Below are positions 26,734 through 36,197 of a stretch of 64,000 bases of DNA, in pieces. The notes below the pieces were generated by a model. That model did no database searches and was not told the origin of the DNA. It worked only from the letters and a program-made list of their open reading frames with translations. The stretch lies in NCBI GenBank assembly GCA_016718205.1, contig JADKEB010000031.1, positions 434,001-498,000 of the forward strand, read 5' to 3'. This stretch comes from Saprospiraceae bacterium (lineage in GTDB: Bacteria; Bacteroidota; Bacteroidia; Chitinophagales; Saprospiraceae). The first letter of the stretch is position 1. Each line of letters begins with the position of its first letter. Both the position numbers and the translations under genes were made by a program.

Positions 26734-28671
26734 TTATTGATGGATATTTAAGACAGTCCCTGATTCCGTTTTGAATACTGCAGCATCTTTAATGATCAAC
26801 TTCCTACAATCAGCGATAGTATTGGATTTGACAGTACAAGGATGGCCATTATCAGGTATAGTGACATCGTCATTAGCAGTCGGAACACCACAATCCCAGT
26901 TTGCAGCATTATGCCAATCATCGCTGACTGTTCCTTTCCAAATGATGTGGCGTTGATTATTAAACGGAACTTCGGTAATGGTGGCCTTGGCACATAACCA
27001 TTTTTCCGGATCGAAAGCCGCTGAAGTAGGATTAAATCCCAGATTATATTCAAATTTCATTTGTGTAGGACTATTTTGATCAAAGACGACCGTATCTGTA
27101 ACAGTATTGCCATTTACGATACCTGTAAAAGAAATGGGCACAGGCATTTCAAAAAATGTTCCCAGATTGGCAGAATGTGTCTGACCAATGGTCACATATA
27201 TCTTTTGACAAGCAATATCTTTTGACCATGTGATATTATAATTGGGCCAGCCCTGATTATACAGCCAATCATTAAAAAATTCCGTCATATCGATACCAGT
27301 TGATGCATTCAATACGGTCTTGAGGTTATTGGTCCTTGCAAAACCGTAGGAAAGAGCAGGATCATTGATATAGTTACGGATGCTTTTAAAAAATAAACTA
27401 TCACCCAATTTCCATCGTAGCATGTGGAGAATCAAAGCACCCTTGTTATAGACCAACCTACCATTAAATATATTTCCTACATTGACTGTATCTGTGACAT
27501 ACGTTGATCCTGAGTTGTTACTGGTTACATTATTAATTTTGGATGTTTTCCAGTTTATCCAAGATTGGTCTCCCCAGCCTTTCTCGCAAGTCAAACCTTC
27601 GAGATAAGTAGCAAATCCTTCATTGAGCCAAATATCTTGCCAGGAGCCGCACGTGATTTTATCTCCAAACCATTGATGAGCAAGTTCATGAGCCAATAGC
27701 AACCTTGAAAATCCACCCATAAAACTCATAGTGGAGTGTTCCATCCCTCCACCAAAACCACATTGAGCATGACCATATTTTTCCTTTTTATAAGGATATG
27801 CTCCAAATTTTTCTATAAAATACAGAAACATGGGTGTCATATTTGGAGTTTGCTGTGCGACCGTAGCAGAGTCACAAGGATACACGTAATTTAATACTTC
27901 TATCGGCGTATCGTCCGGAGGATACACTATATCTGAATACGACTTATAATTGGCAATGGCAAAAGCTACTAAATAGGCTGGAATCGGATATCTGTGCTTC
28001 CAATGATATTTGGTCGAATCAATCATGTTGATACTATCTACCAACAGTCCATTGCCAGCAACTCTATATGGCACAGGACATGTTACAATCATGTCAATTG
28101 AGTCCGCTTTGTCATCAAGAGTCTCTTTGCAAGGCCACCAGTTTTTGGCCCCATATGGTTCTGAAAGTGTCCACATCACCTTATTGTGTAAGCCGCCACA
28201 ACTTGTTGTGCCCATGCCAAATGAGCCGAATCCATCATTAATTGGAACCCCCTGATAGTATATGGTCAAAGAATCCAAAACAGCCATTTGTATTGAAGCA
28301 GGAAGGTTGATTTGAAGTACAGTAGAAGATATAAAATTATGATATAAAACATGTACACCATGGTATTTGACTGAATCCACTGACATATTATTTCTTAAAT
28401 TAAAATGGATTGTATTAAAATTATTGATTTTGGGTGTAAAGTGGGTAGTGACCGAACCTCTTATATACCTAACGGCCGGATTTGCGCTTAGATTCAATCT
28501 GTAATATTTCACATCATAATCAGAAGTCATAGTAGATGTAGCTCTGGCACCGGCATCATAATTTTTCCAGCCTCTTGATATGAAATTTTCCTTTACTTCA
28601 GAACTTTGCCCTGCAAGGCTTTGCCACAAGCTCACCCATAACATAGCTGAATATAAGACCAGATTTTTCAT
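26734..28671 (-). CDS. M1 family zinc aminopeptidase
   Basis: The start is set at the ATG at 28671, giving about 645 residues and a signal peptide ending SLAGQ. The zinc motif HEXXH-x18-E is complete (H328, E329, H332, E351; HELAHQWFGD and NEGFATYLE), and the upstream substrate motif reads GGMEH where most M1 enzymes have GAMEN. The N-terminal beta domain precedes the catalytic one. After the peptidase a short module (KGTVSDDWHNAANWDCGVP) resembles the small beta domains placed before T9SS tails, but no sorting tail follows. It would cleave N-terminal amino acids from peptides in the periplasm or outside. Confidence 0.9.
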   Translation of the reverse strand: MKNLVLYSAMLWVSLWQSLAGQSSEVKENFISRGWKNYDAGARATSTMTSDYDVKYYRLNLSANPAVRYIRGSVTTHFTPKINNFNTIHFNLRNNMSVDSVKYHGVHVLYHNFISSTVLQINLPASIQMAVLDSLTIYYQGVPINDGFGSFGMGTTSCGGLHNKVMWTLSEPYGAKNWWPCKETLDDKADSIDMIVTCPVPYRVAGNGLLVDSINMIDSTKYHWKHRYPIPAYLVAFAIANYKSYSDIVYPPDDTPIEVLNYVYPCDSATVAQQTPNMTPMFLYFIEKFGAYPYKKEKYGHAQCGFGGGMEHSTMSFMGGFSRLLLAHELAHQWFGDKITCGSWQDIWLNEGFATYLEGLTCEKGWGDQSWINWKTSKINNVTSNNSGSTYVTDTVNVGNIFNGRLVYNKGALILHMLRWKLGDSLFFKSIRNYINDPALSYGFARTNNLKTVLNASTGIDMTEFFNDWLYNQGWPNYNITWSKDIACQKIYVTIGQTHSANLGTFFEMPVPISFTGIVNGNTVTDTVVFDQNSPTQMKFEYNLGFNPTSAAFDPEKWLCAKATITEVPFNNQRHIIWKGTVSDDWHNAANWDCGVPTANDDVTIPDNGHPCTVKSNTIADCRKLIIKDAAVFKTESGTVLNIHQ

Positions 28672-28768
28672 CTTTTGATGATTTTGCCAAACAAAGTTAC
28701 AACAATTCCGATAGAATTGCAAATTTTGAAATACGAATATTGAAAGAATTTTGTAGATCAATTTGTTA

Positions 28769-28877
28769 GGGTGTATCCCATTTTTTCATTCAATTGTTAT
28801 AAAATTCTTTTTGTCTCCCTTTTAGGGATGGGGTTAAACAAAAGGAATTTGTGAAAGTGCAATTTTAGGATACACCC
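28769..28877. repeat. MITE-like element with GGGTGTATCC ends
   Basis: GGGTGTATCC (28769-28778) and GGATACACCC (28868-28877) are perfect 10-bp terminal inverted repeats of a 109-bp element. ATTTGTT lies on both sides (28761-28767 and 28878-28884), a plausible 7-bp target duplication. The inside holds a CCCTTTTAGGG-type hairpin with GGATGGGGTTAAA. Confidence 0.65.
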
Positions 28878-28947
28878 ATTTGTTTTAGAAATTCCCTTTA
28901 CAATAATATCACAAACCTGAATATTCAACCTTTTTAATGGTGAAACA

Positions 28948-31050
28948 TCAATAATTCCCAAAATACCTTCTTAAAAACCACTCCAATGTCAATAAAAATA
29001 AGATGAAGAAGAATATCCACTTCAGACTTATGATGGATTTTGTTGTTTTGCTTTCGTAAAGTACAGGTTTGATGTTTTCATTATTGAGCAACACATCCTT
29101 CAATGACAGTATTTTATCAGGATACACCATTGTTCCTCCGTACTTCTCAGCCAGGCTTCTCAAAAGTCCGTGTCTTGCCGTAAGATCGTATTGCTCCAAT
29201 TGCAAAGACTCTACATTAAATCTTCCTGATGCTGTCAGATCTTTACCATTATATACAACACTTGCTGTGTATGAATAGGAGCCATTAGGGAATAAATCGG
29301 CATTGAGCGTATAATAATTCTGTGTTTTGTTAAAATTATATTTGTATTCTTTGCCGGATTCATCCTTTATTACCAATCGTACATCAGGATCATTGACCAT
29401 TTCATAACTATCGTTGTAGAGCTGTGCATCAAACATGATCTGCTCGTTGTCCTTGTAAATATTTTTTGATGTGTTGGCCCTGAATTTACGTTTGTCCGTT
29501 TTTACGGTAGTCAACAGTACGATCTTATTGACCAATTCAGTGACGATGTCATAATTTTTGTTTTGAAGATAATCAAATAACCTCCATTTCCATAGCCCTT
29601 CACCTATCAATACGGCAGTTTTGATCCCATTTTGATCATTGAATGCGACCATCGGATAGTTTGTCTTAATTTTTTTAATGGTTTGATACAAATACACTGT
29701 GGCCGTTCCTTGCGATTTGTATTCACCAAAGGGAGCAATTAAAGGCGGGAAAATCTTTATTTTAGATTTCAAATAATCAGATGTGGTAAATAAAGAAAAT
29801 GATGCATTAAATTCTGCCTGAATGTCCTCATTGTTTTTTGCATTTCCATTGATGGATACCACATTTTGTGATTGGTTGAACCTTGCTAGTGACGTCTGCA
29901 TACCTACTATAAAAATCACAGGAATATTACTCCTGTTTATCTGAGACATCAATCCGGAAATATCTTTGCTCTCTGAAGGCAGATTGTGGAGGATGATGAG
30001 ATTGTATCTGCTGACGTCGCCCGACATTTCGCCGGCAAAAGCAATCTCTGCTTCGTAGTTTTTATTGCTCGTTATGATACTTTTTAATGCTGAAAGGTCA
30101 GGATGGGGAGCATTTCCGATAAGGAGCACTTTTTGACGAGCATCAAGTACTTCTACAAAAAACTCTTTCGTATTATTGACTGTGTTGAATTCTCCCGCAA
30201 TTCCGCTTATACGCAATCTATATCTTACTACACCAGTCTGTGAGGCATCCACCAAAAAAGTTTTGGATGTGTAAAACGATTTGGAAGCAATCGAAATATT
30301 TTCTTCACCCACCTTGGTCACCTGATTTCCTTTTATGACTTCAAGAGTGAGTTTAGTGGACGAACCTTCACCGTTGAAAGATGATATGTCTACCTGAACA
30401 GGAAATTTGTCGCCTAGGTAAGCTATTTTGTTATGAAGTACATTTTGAATGAGAATATCTTTTTTTTGCGTCGTATCCCCCAAAGCGATCGTATACAAAG
30501 GCGCTTTAAACATACCTTCAGAATACAAAGGATTGCTACCTTCATTGTATATACCGTCAGTGCTTACTATGACGGCACCCAGATTTTGATCTCCGAAATT
30601 ATCTTTGATATATTTGATTGCATTGCTGATATTGGTACTCTTGTCATTCAGTGTATCGTTTTTTTCAGGATATACCTGACTTCCAAAGGATATTTGCCTG
30701 ACTTCATATTTCCCTGTCAATTCACCTGCCAGTGCATTGATGTCTTTTTGCCAGCTTAATATTTCTCCCGGACTTTGTTTCCCTTTCAGTGATTCAGAAT
30801 TGTCAGAGGCGATCACTATGAGTGGTGGCTTGATATCTTCTTTGATGGTCTTGATGAATGGAGATAATAACAACAGTGAAATAATAAATACGGAAAAACC
30901 ACGAAGAAATGCAAGCAACCTGATGAGCCAATTGCCGCTCTCAACAAAACGTCCATCCTTGTGATACATTAAAACTGCATATCCAGAACCCAGTAAAAAA
31001 CAAAAAAATATAAACCACCAGGGATAAGAAAAACTTATTGTATTAATCAC
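28948..31050 (-). CDS. membrane protein with VWA-like domain
   Basis: The 700-residue protein has two N-terminal membrane segments (about residues 8-28 and 45-65), a VWA-like domain beginning IVIASDNSESLKGK (DxSxS metal-site pattern), a long beta-rich periplasmic part, and a C-terminal membrane helix (about 675-692) followed by LRRYFGNY. This plan resembles BatA/BatB-like proteins widespread in Bacteroidota. The function is unknown. The start read here is GTG at 31050-31048, as no ATG is found just upstream. A second protein of similar plan is encoded at 60-62 kb. Confidence 0.75.
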   Translation of the reverse strand: MINTISFSYPWWFIFFCFLLGSGYAVLMYHKDGRFVESGNWLIRLLAFLRGFSVFIISLLLLSPFIKTIKEDIKPPLIVIASDNSESLKGKQSPGEILSWQKDINALAGELTGKYEVRQISFGSQVYPEKNDTLNDKSTNISNAIKYIKDNFGDQNLGAVIVSTDGIYNEGSNPLYSEGMFKAPLYTIALGDTTQKKDILIQNVLHNKIAYLGDKFPVQVDISSFNGEGSSTKLTLEVIKGNQVTKVGEENISIASKSFYTSKTFLVDASQTGVVRYRLRISGIAGEFNTVNNTKEFFVEVLDARQKVLLIGNAPHPDLSALKSIITSNKNYEAEIAFAGEMSGDVSRYNLIILHNLPSESKDISGLMSQINRSNIPVIFIVGMQTSLARFNQSQNVVSINGNAKNNEDIQAEFNASFSLFTTSDYLKSKIKIFPPLIAPFGEYKSQGTATVYLYQTIKKIKTNYPMVAFNDQNGIKTAVLIGEGLWKWRLFDYLQNKNYDIVTELVNKIVLLTTVKTDKRKFRANTSKNIYKDNEQIMFDAQLYNDSYEMVNDPDVRLVIKDESGKEYKYNFNKTQNYYTLNADLFPNGSYSYTASVVYNGKDLTASGRFNVESLQLEQYDLTARHGLLRSLAEKYGGTMVYPDKILSLKDVLLNNENIKPVLYESKTTKSIISLKWIFFFILFLLTLEWFLRRYFGNY

Positions 31051-31228
31051 GTGTTTGTTAAGTTGTAAAGTGCAAATATTAAAAAAATCCTTAATCTAAA
31101 CAGCATTTAGAAGCATGATTTAGATATATTTAAATATTTTTGCAATGAAATTGTTTTGTTTGACGTTTTAAATATTCGAAATGATGTTATAAAAAGTATC
31201 ACAGGTACGTCATTACAAATTTTATTTC

Positions 31229-31327
31229 AATGTCGTTTAGATAAGACAAAGTTATGATGTCCTTCCCTTTCAAGGGAAGGATTTAGGATGGGTAAAAACA
31301 ATTAAAATACCTTAACTAAACGACATT
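31229..31327. repeat. MITE-like element with AATGTCGTTTAG ends
   Basis: AATGTCGTTTAG (31229-31240) and CTAAACGACATT (31316-31327) are perfect 12-bp inverted repeats bounding a 99-bp element. Near-identical 11-12 bp flanks (AATTTTATTTC and AAATTTATTTC) could be a target duplication. The inside carries CCTTCCCTTTCAAGGGAAGG plus GGATGGGTAAAAA, akin to the core at 28811. The rest of the 351-base gap 31051-31401 is AT-rich without other signals. Confidence 0.6.
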
Positions 31328-31401
31328 TTAAAATTTATTTCTTTTAGATACAAATCATTATTCAAACATACTCAAAGAACTATAAATCAAACCACTTTTT
31401 T

Positions 31402-32682
31402 ATGAGATTCAAAAAGATATCCCTATTAATTCTGATCATTGCTTTTGCTTCGGTTGTTCAGGCGGCATACATCTTCCTCCCTATGGAGCACAACAAACAA
31501 GCCAATCATCTCAAGGCTTATGGTATGACTTATTGGGTCATCAATAAAGGGATAGAAGCATATTGGCTCCTCAATTACAGAGGGGGAAGTTTTGCATTTC
31601 CATATTCCAAAGGATTTGAAGCAGAATGCAAGGTGCGTGGTGTATCTTTTGAAGTGATCTCTGATGCCCAGTGGATTTCTATCAGAGAGGGTATCAGCAA
31701 TCCTGAATTAAACCAGGAAGCAATAAAACTTGAGAAAGCGCCCAAAATTGCTGTGTATACGCCGGATTTTAATCCTCGCGGGATGAGAATCCAGCCCTGG
31801 GATGATGCAGTAACACTTGTATTGGCATATGCAGAGATACCATTTGACAAAATTTATGATAGAGAAGTTTTGGAGGGAAAATTGGCTGAATATGATTGGC
31901 TGCATTTGCATCATGAAGATTTTACCGGACAATATGGAAAGTTTTATGCCAATCAGGGAGGTACACCATGGTACAAACTCAATCAGCAAAAAACAGAAGA
32001 ACTGGCGGCAAGTTTAGGGTTCAATAAAGTCTCGATGCTCAAACTCGCAGTTGTCAAAAGGATAAAAGAGTATGTGGAAGGTGGCGGATTTATGTTTGCT
32101 ATGTGTTCTGCTACAGATACTTATGACATTGCTTTGGCTGCACAAGGGACAGACATTTGTGCAGACATCTATGATGGTGATAACTTTGATCCAAATGCCC
32201 AGCAGAAACTCGATTTCAGTAAAACTTTTGCTTTTAAGGACTTTGAAATAATATTGAATCCACTTCTATATGAACACTCAGATATAGACAATAAAAACAG
32301 GAACGTTACACCTGAGGTTGATTATTTTAATCTTTTTGACTTTTCTGCCAAGTGGGATCCGATACCTGCTATGTTGGTGCAGAATCATACAACTACTGTG
32401 AAAGGTTTCATGGGGCAGGCCACAGCTTTCAAAAAATCACTTATCAAGTCGGATGTGCTCATACTCGGTGATACCAAATCGGCAAGTGAAGTGCGTTATA
32501 TTCACGGGTCTCATGGCTTCGGAACCTGGACTTTTTATGGTGGACACGATCCTGAAGATTACAGACATTATGTCGGAGACCCTGAAACTGACTTAAGCTT
32601 ACACCCTAACAGTCCTGGTTACAGGTTAATATTGAACAATATTTTATTTCCCGCAGCTGAAAAAAAGAAAAGAAAGACCTGA
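31402..32682 (+). CDS. conserved Bacteroidota exported protein (often labelled asparagine synthetase B, without matching domains)
   Basis: The 426-residue protein has a signal peptide (LLILIIAFASVVQA) and conserved stretches such as FLPMEHNKQANHLKAYG, YWLLNYRGGSFAFP, DWLHLHHEDFTGQYGKF and HGFGTWTFYGGHDPEDYRH. I recall similar proteins carrying the label asparagine synthetase B in Bacteroidota genomes, but there is no N-terminal nucleophile Cys, no PP-loop, and the protein is exported, so that function is not supported. A glutamine-amidotransferase-like or DUF4159-like fold is possible. The next gene, 67 bases on, encodes a TPR-like lipoprotein and may be co-transcribed. Confidence 0.75.
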   Translation: MRFKKISLLILIIAFASVVQAAYIFLPMEHNKQANHLKAYGMTYWVINKGIEAYWLLNYRGGSFAFPYSKGFEAECKVRGVSFEVISDAQWISIREGISNPELNQEAIKLEKAPKIAVYTPDFNPRGMRIQPWDDAVTLVLAYAEIPFDKIYDREVLEGKLAEYDWLHLHHEDFTGQYGKFYANQGGTPWYKLNQQKTEELAASLGFNKVSMLKLAVVKRIKEYVEGGGFMFAMCSATDTYDIALAAQGTDICADIYDGDNFDPNAQQKLDFSKTFAFKDFEIILNPLLYEHSDIDNKNRNVTPEVDYFNLFDFSAKWDPIPAMLVQNHTTTVKGFMGQATAFKKSLIKSDVLILGDTKSASEVRYIHGSHGFGTWTFYGGHDPEDYRHYVGDPETDLSLHPNSPGYRLILNNILFPAAEKKKRKT

Positions 32683-32749
32683 TTCATCTATTGTTGTAAG
32701 GGTGAGTAAATTTAGATGATTCATTCATAACAAAGAGCAAAATCCATAT

Positions 32750-33616
32750 ATGCAATTATTATTTCGGCTGGCTATTTTAGCATTATTTGCCATTTTTCAG
32801 TCCTGCAAAGATGCTGCACCCAAAGCGGTGTCAAATGATCAAACAACCGCCCAAATTTCATTAAATTCAACAATCGAAGACAGTCTCTTTAATGGCAGGA
32901 TGCAGCAAATTGGAAATAATTTCAGATCGGCAGTATCCAATGAAACCAAAGGAAAATGGTTGCAGGAAGGTATTGAGTTAAGTGGGCTTGACGGAAAGGA
33001 ATCTTTCAAAGATGTGTTTGTGAAGGAATTACTCAAATTAAACCCTGCTCATCCACATGCTGCAGACTATCTTTGGTATTTGGCTGAGAGACTCAGAGAA
33101 ATGGGGTCCGTTGAAAATGCCTCACTGATTTATATGGGTTTCAAGCATAGGTTTAGTTCAGATCCACGATCAAAAGAAGCCGGGAAGTACATATTATCCG
33201 AACAAAAAGATATTCATAAGTATATCAAAGGCCGATTTAAAAAACTAAAGGATATCCAACAAGAAGATACCAAAGAGCACGAGAACTTTGAGCAGCTTAT
33301 TGAAGCATTTGCGTTGGCTTTTCCTTATGATGCTGCTTGCCCGGGTTTTTTGATTTCAATGGCAGAAGTTTGTGGTAAAGCCGGCAATATTTCAGGTATG
33401 GTGGCGAATTTTGATTGGGTGTATCAATATTATCCAAAAAGCAAAGAAGCTCCGATGGCTTTATTTTTGAAAGGTTTTTACTTTGAAAATCATTTTGATA
33501 AAAAAGCAGAAGCCGCGGATGTGTACCAATTATTCCTGAAAAAATATCCTGCACACAGCTTGACAAAGGATGTAAGTCATTTGATCAAAGATCTGAAAAT
33601 CTCTTCCGGAAATTGA
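32750..33616 (+). CDS. TPR-like lipoprotein
   Basis: The 288-residue protein starts with a lipoprotein signal (LLFRLAILALFAIFQSC, Cys near 19). The remainder is helical with TPR-like spacing, for example HAADYLWYLAERLREMGSVENASLIY and EAPMALFLKGFYFENHFDKKAEAADVYQLFLKKYP, as in outer-membrane BamD/YbgF-type helical repeat proteins. No enzyme motif is seen. It follows the exported protein gene at 31.4 kb by 67 bases. Confidence 0.7.
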   Translation: MQLLFRLAILALFAIFQSCKDAAPKAVSNDQTTAQISLNSTIEDSLFNGRMQQIGNNFRSAVSNETKGKWLQEGIELSGLDGKESFKDVFVKELLKLNPAHPHAADYLWYLAERLREMGSVENASLIYMGFKHRFSSDPRSKEAGKYILSEQKDIHKYIKGRFKKLKDIQQEDTKEHENFEQLIEAFALAFPYDAACPGFLISMAEVCGKAGNISGMVANFDWVYQYYPKSKEAPMALFLKGFYFENHFDKKAEAADVYQLFLKKYPAHSLTKDVSHLIKDLKISSGN

Positions 33617-33674
33617 ATCCACTTCCAAAAGTCTTTGATAAAGAGAAATAAAAACACATTGAGTTCTACTATGT

Positions 33675-33748
33675 TGATAATCAGACGTTTTCCTATAGGT
33701 CTACCTGCCGATTAGGCATGGGTAAGGGTGAAAAACGTTTGATTATCA
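33675..33748. repeat. inverted repeat TGATAATCARACGTTTT with hairpin core
   Basis: Arms 33675-33691 and 33731-33748 match as inverted repeats (TGATAATCAGACGTTTT against TGATAATCAAACGTTTTT). Weaker outer arms (GTTCTACT near 33663, AGTAGACT near 33767) may extend it. The core holds CCTGCCGATTAGGCATGGGTAAGG, similar in kind to cores of the elements at 28.8 and 31.3 kb. Confidence 0.5.
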
Positions 33749-33819
33749 TGAAATATTTGTTTTCGGAGTAGACTTAAAATTTTAATTGAAAAAGGTCTTG
33801 AAAAAAAGTATTTAGTCTA

Positions 33820-33980
33820 AGAGTATGTTTAAATTTTCATGTTTGAGCTAAAGTGAGCAAATTTAATTTTATGTAAGGCATATTTTGCAGTTGTAGCTGG
33901 TTGCTACACCAAAAAATATAACGCAATAGAAAATAAAATTTGCCGATTGGAGCCAAATGATGAAACTTTAAACATACTCT
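33820..33980. repeat. MITE-like element with AGAGTATGTTTAAA ends (copy 1)
   Basis: AGAGTATGTTTAAA (33820-33833) and TTTAAACATACTCT (33967-33980) are perfect 14-bp inverted repeats around a 161-bp element. The same ends bound an element at 43318-43394 and, less exactly, one at 47469-47630. The inside has no coding sense. It lies directly after the PiT gene stop (minus strand). Confidence 0.7.
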
Positions 33981-33984
33981 AATA

Positions 33985-35208
33985 TCAATCCAAACCTGCA
34001 AAGTTGCAAATAAAATAAACCAACATTGCTATCGTAGCACTGACAGGAATTGTAAGGATCCAGGCCCACAAAAGATTGATAGTGACTCCCCATCGCACCG
34101 CTGACAGGCGTTTAGTAGCACCCACTCCAATGATTGAGCCTGTAATAGTGTGGGTAGTTGATACCGGAATTTTTAAGAATTCTGTCAAAAAAAGAGTAAT
34201 TGCTCCGGCAGTTTCAGCAGCAACACCCTCAAATGGCGTCACTTTAGTGATTTTTGTACCCATAGTTTTGATGATTTTCCAGCCTCCGCTCAATGTTCCT
34301 AAGGCGATAGCAGCATAGCAAGCCAGAGGTATCCAGTTTTCCATATGGTCAAGTGAATAACTGGTTGGGTCGTGTGCGACCATAGCAGCCATGATGATGC
34401 CCATGACTTTCTGTGCGTCATTGCCACCATGCCCTATACTAAATGCAGCTGATGATACTAATTGCATTCTTTTAAACCATCTTTCAGACTCCATAAAATT
34501 TAAAGAATTCAGAAACAAGGTGAATACTGCCATGACAATAATAATGAAGGCAAGAAGAAACAGCTTAAAATTACCTCCGTCAAATAGGACATTAAAAAAA
34601 TATGCGTTATAATCGGAAATGATCTTTGAAGGATCACTTTTTATGTTTACTGTAAGGAAGTAGATGGTGAGTACTATGACTCCTATAGAAAATAATTTTG
34701 GCCAAAAACTTTTTTTAAACGCATTCAGAAACCAAAGAGAAATAATGAGTGCTATGATCATACCCAGTGCAGGCGCAAGAACTATAAAGCTTGCAATCTG
34801 AATGATTTTACCTGAATTGATGGACTCAAATCCGGTATGAGCAATAGCTGCTCCTGCAAAACCACCAATTAATGTGTGTGATGAAGATGAAGGAATGCCA
34901 TACCACCATGTCAGCAGGTTCCAGAATATTGCAGCAATCAGTCCGGCAAGGATGACAGTAAGGGTGATGTATGGTATACCTTCAGCATTGGTGCCTTCGT
35001 TTACAGTTTTTGCAATGGTATTAGCAACACCATGATCCTTAAATATAAAAAATGCGACAAAATTGAAAAAAGCAGCCCATGCCACTGCCTGAATTGGGGT
35101 AAGTACTTTGGTCGAAACCACTGTAGCGATAGAGTTGGCAGCATCATGAAAACCATTGATGTAGTCAAAAATTAGGGCTAAAATTATTATAATTATCAAC
35201 AGAATCAT
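33985..35208 (-). CDS. PiT family inorganic phosphate transporter
   Basis: The 407-residue membrane protein has two PHO4 repeats: DYINGFHDAANSIATVVSTKVL at the N-terminus and SIGHGGNDAQKVMGII with PVSTTHTITGSIIGVG in the second half. About ten hydrophobic segments are visible. It imports phosphate coupled to protons or sodium, probably as a metal-phosphate. It follows a PhoU-like gene by 47 bases on the same strand, the usual PiT-DUF47 pair. Confidence 0.93.
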   Translation of the reverse strand: MILLIIIIILALIFDYINGFHDAANSIATVVSTKVLTPIQAVAWAAFFNFVAFFIFKDHGVANTIAKTVNEGTNAEGIPYITLTVILAGLIAAIFWNLLTWWYGIPSSSSHTLIGGFAGAAIAHTGFESINSGKIIQIASFIVLAPALGMIIALIISLWFLNAFKKSFWPKLFSIGVIVLTIYFLTVNIKSDPSKIISDYNAYFFNVLFDGGNFKLFLLAFIIIVMAVFTLFLNSLNFMESERWFKRMQLVSSAAFSIGHGGNDAQKVMGIIMAAMVAHDPTSYSLDHMENWIPLACYAAIALGTLSGGWKIIKTMGTKITKVTPFEGVAAETAGAITLFLTEFLKIPVSTTHTITGSIIGVGATKRLSAVRWGVTINLLWAWILTIPVSATIAMLVYFICNFAGLD

Positions 35209-35255
35209 AAGGTCAGGCTTTGTGCAAGATAAATCTGAAATTGGCCAAATGCTGG

Positions 35256-35903
35256 TCAGGCATATTTTATGATGATAGACTCTATCACATTGGAAGCATC
35301 TTCACATTTGTCGGAGATCACTTCCATATCCTCGTACACATCCTTAAGCTTGATGACGTCTAAAGGATTTCTTTCTGTAGCAAATAAATTAATGATAGCC
35401 CGATCCAAAGCATCATCAGCAGCATTTTCCAGGCTATTGATTAGAACACAATCCTGCTTGATCTGGCTGACATTTTTCATACTTCTCAGCTTCAGAAGGG
35501 CGTCAGAGAGCGCTTTTATGGATTTGTGATTGATATCTGCGAGTTCTTTCATAAATTCATCCATTTCGCTGATGTTGTAGTTGAGTATTTTTTTGGATGA
35601 AGCATACATATAATCTGCAATATCATCCAGTGACGTTGCCAGAAAATGAATGTCTTCTCTATCAAATGGGGTTATAAAATTTTTACTCAACTCAATAAAA
35701 ATCTGATGAGTATATTCATCATTTCTATGCTCTCCGTCTTCAAGGCTTTTCAGATAGGCTATCCTTTTTGCCGTGTCCACCTCATTCATTGCTTTTCTCA
35801 GAGTTGAGCCCATGTCCTTGAGATTACCGGCAATATTTTCAAATATATCGTAAAAAACCTTATCCTTTGGAAGGAAAGCCCGGATGATGTTGTTAAGAAT
35901 CAT
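35256..35903 (-). CDS. DUF47 / PhoU-like phosphate transport regulator
   Basis: The start is set at the ATG at 35903-35901, giving 215 residues from MILNNIIRAFLPKDKVFYDIF; the longer open frame upstream reads as non-coding. The helical protein has SLEDGEHRNDEYTHQIFIEL, FDREDIHFLATSLDDIADYMY and LKDVYEDMEVISDKCEDASNVIE, typical for PhoU-like DUF47 proteins with clustered acidic metal sites. It lies 47 bases upstream of the PiT permease and probably regulates it. Confidence 0.9.
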   Translation of the reverse strand: MILNNIIRAFLPKDKVFYDIFENIAGNLKDMGSTLRKAMNEVDTAKRIAYLKSLEDGEHRNDEYTHQIFIELSKNFITPFDREDIHFLATSLDDIADYMYASSKKILNYNISEMDEFMKELADINHKSIKALSDALLKLRSMKNVSQIKQDCVLINSLENAADDALDRAIINLFATERNPLDVIKLKDVYEDMEVISDKCEDASNVIESIIIKYA

Positions 35904-36012
35904 AAATTTAAATTGTAAAAATCGCGCAAATATACAATAATGTTGTTTTATCAAAGGTATTTGAAGGTAAAAGTGTGACAAATTGCACACTTTAGTAAAA
36001 GCTCTTCTTTCT

Positions 36013-36041
36013 CTCTGCCTGCAAAGGCCATGCAGGCAGAG
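36013..36041. repeat. GC-rich hairpin CTCTGCCTGC
   Basis: CTCTGCCTGC (36013-36022) and GCAGGCAGAG (36032-36041) form a perfect 10-bp stem. It is not followed by a T-run on either strand, so it looks like a dispersed palindromic repeat rather than a terminator. It lies in the leader side of the DUF47 gene. Confidence 0.5.
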
Positions 36042-36197
36042 GTAAAGAAGCAAATCTCCAAATTTGATTTTATTTAAATTAACATGGATTCGGGATAAGA
36101 GAATTGAAGCAAATGTGGTTTAGGCTCAAGTCGATAGGAGTAAAATCAGGGTAGAGGGTTAATACATTATATAATTTTAATAATTTTATTAAAAGAA

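Noticed and set aside
31402..32682. Asparagine synthetase B function
   Set aside because: The protein is exported and lacks the glutaminase and synthetase motifs.
36013..36041. Intrinsic terminator before the DUF47 gene
   Set aside because: The stem is strong but no T-run follows on either strand.
35904..36053. N-terminal extension of the DUF47 protein
   Set aside because: It includes a GC hairpin repeat and lacks family sense; the ATG at 35903 fits.
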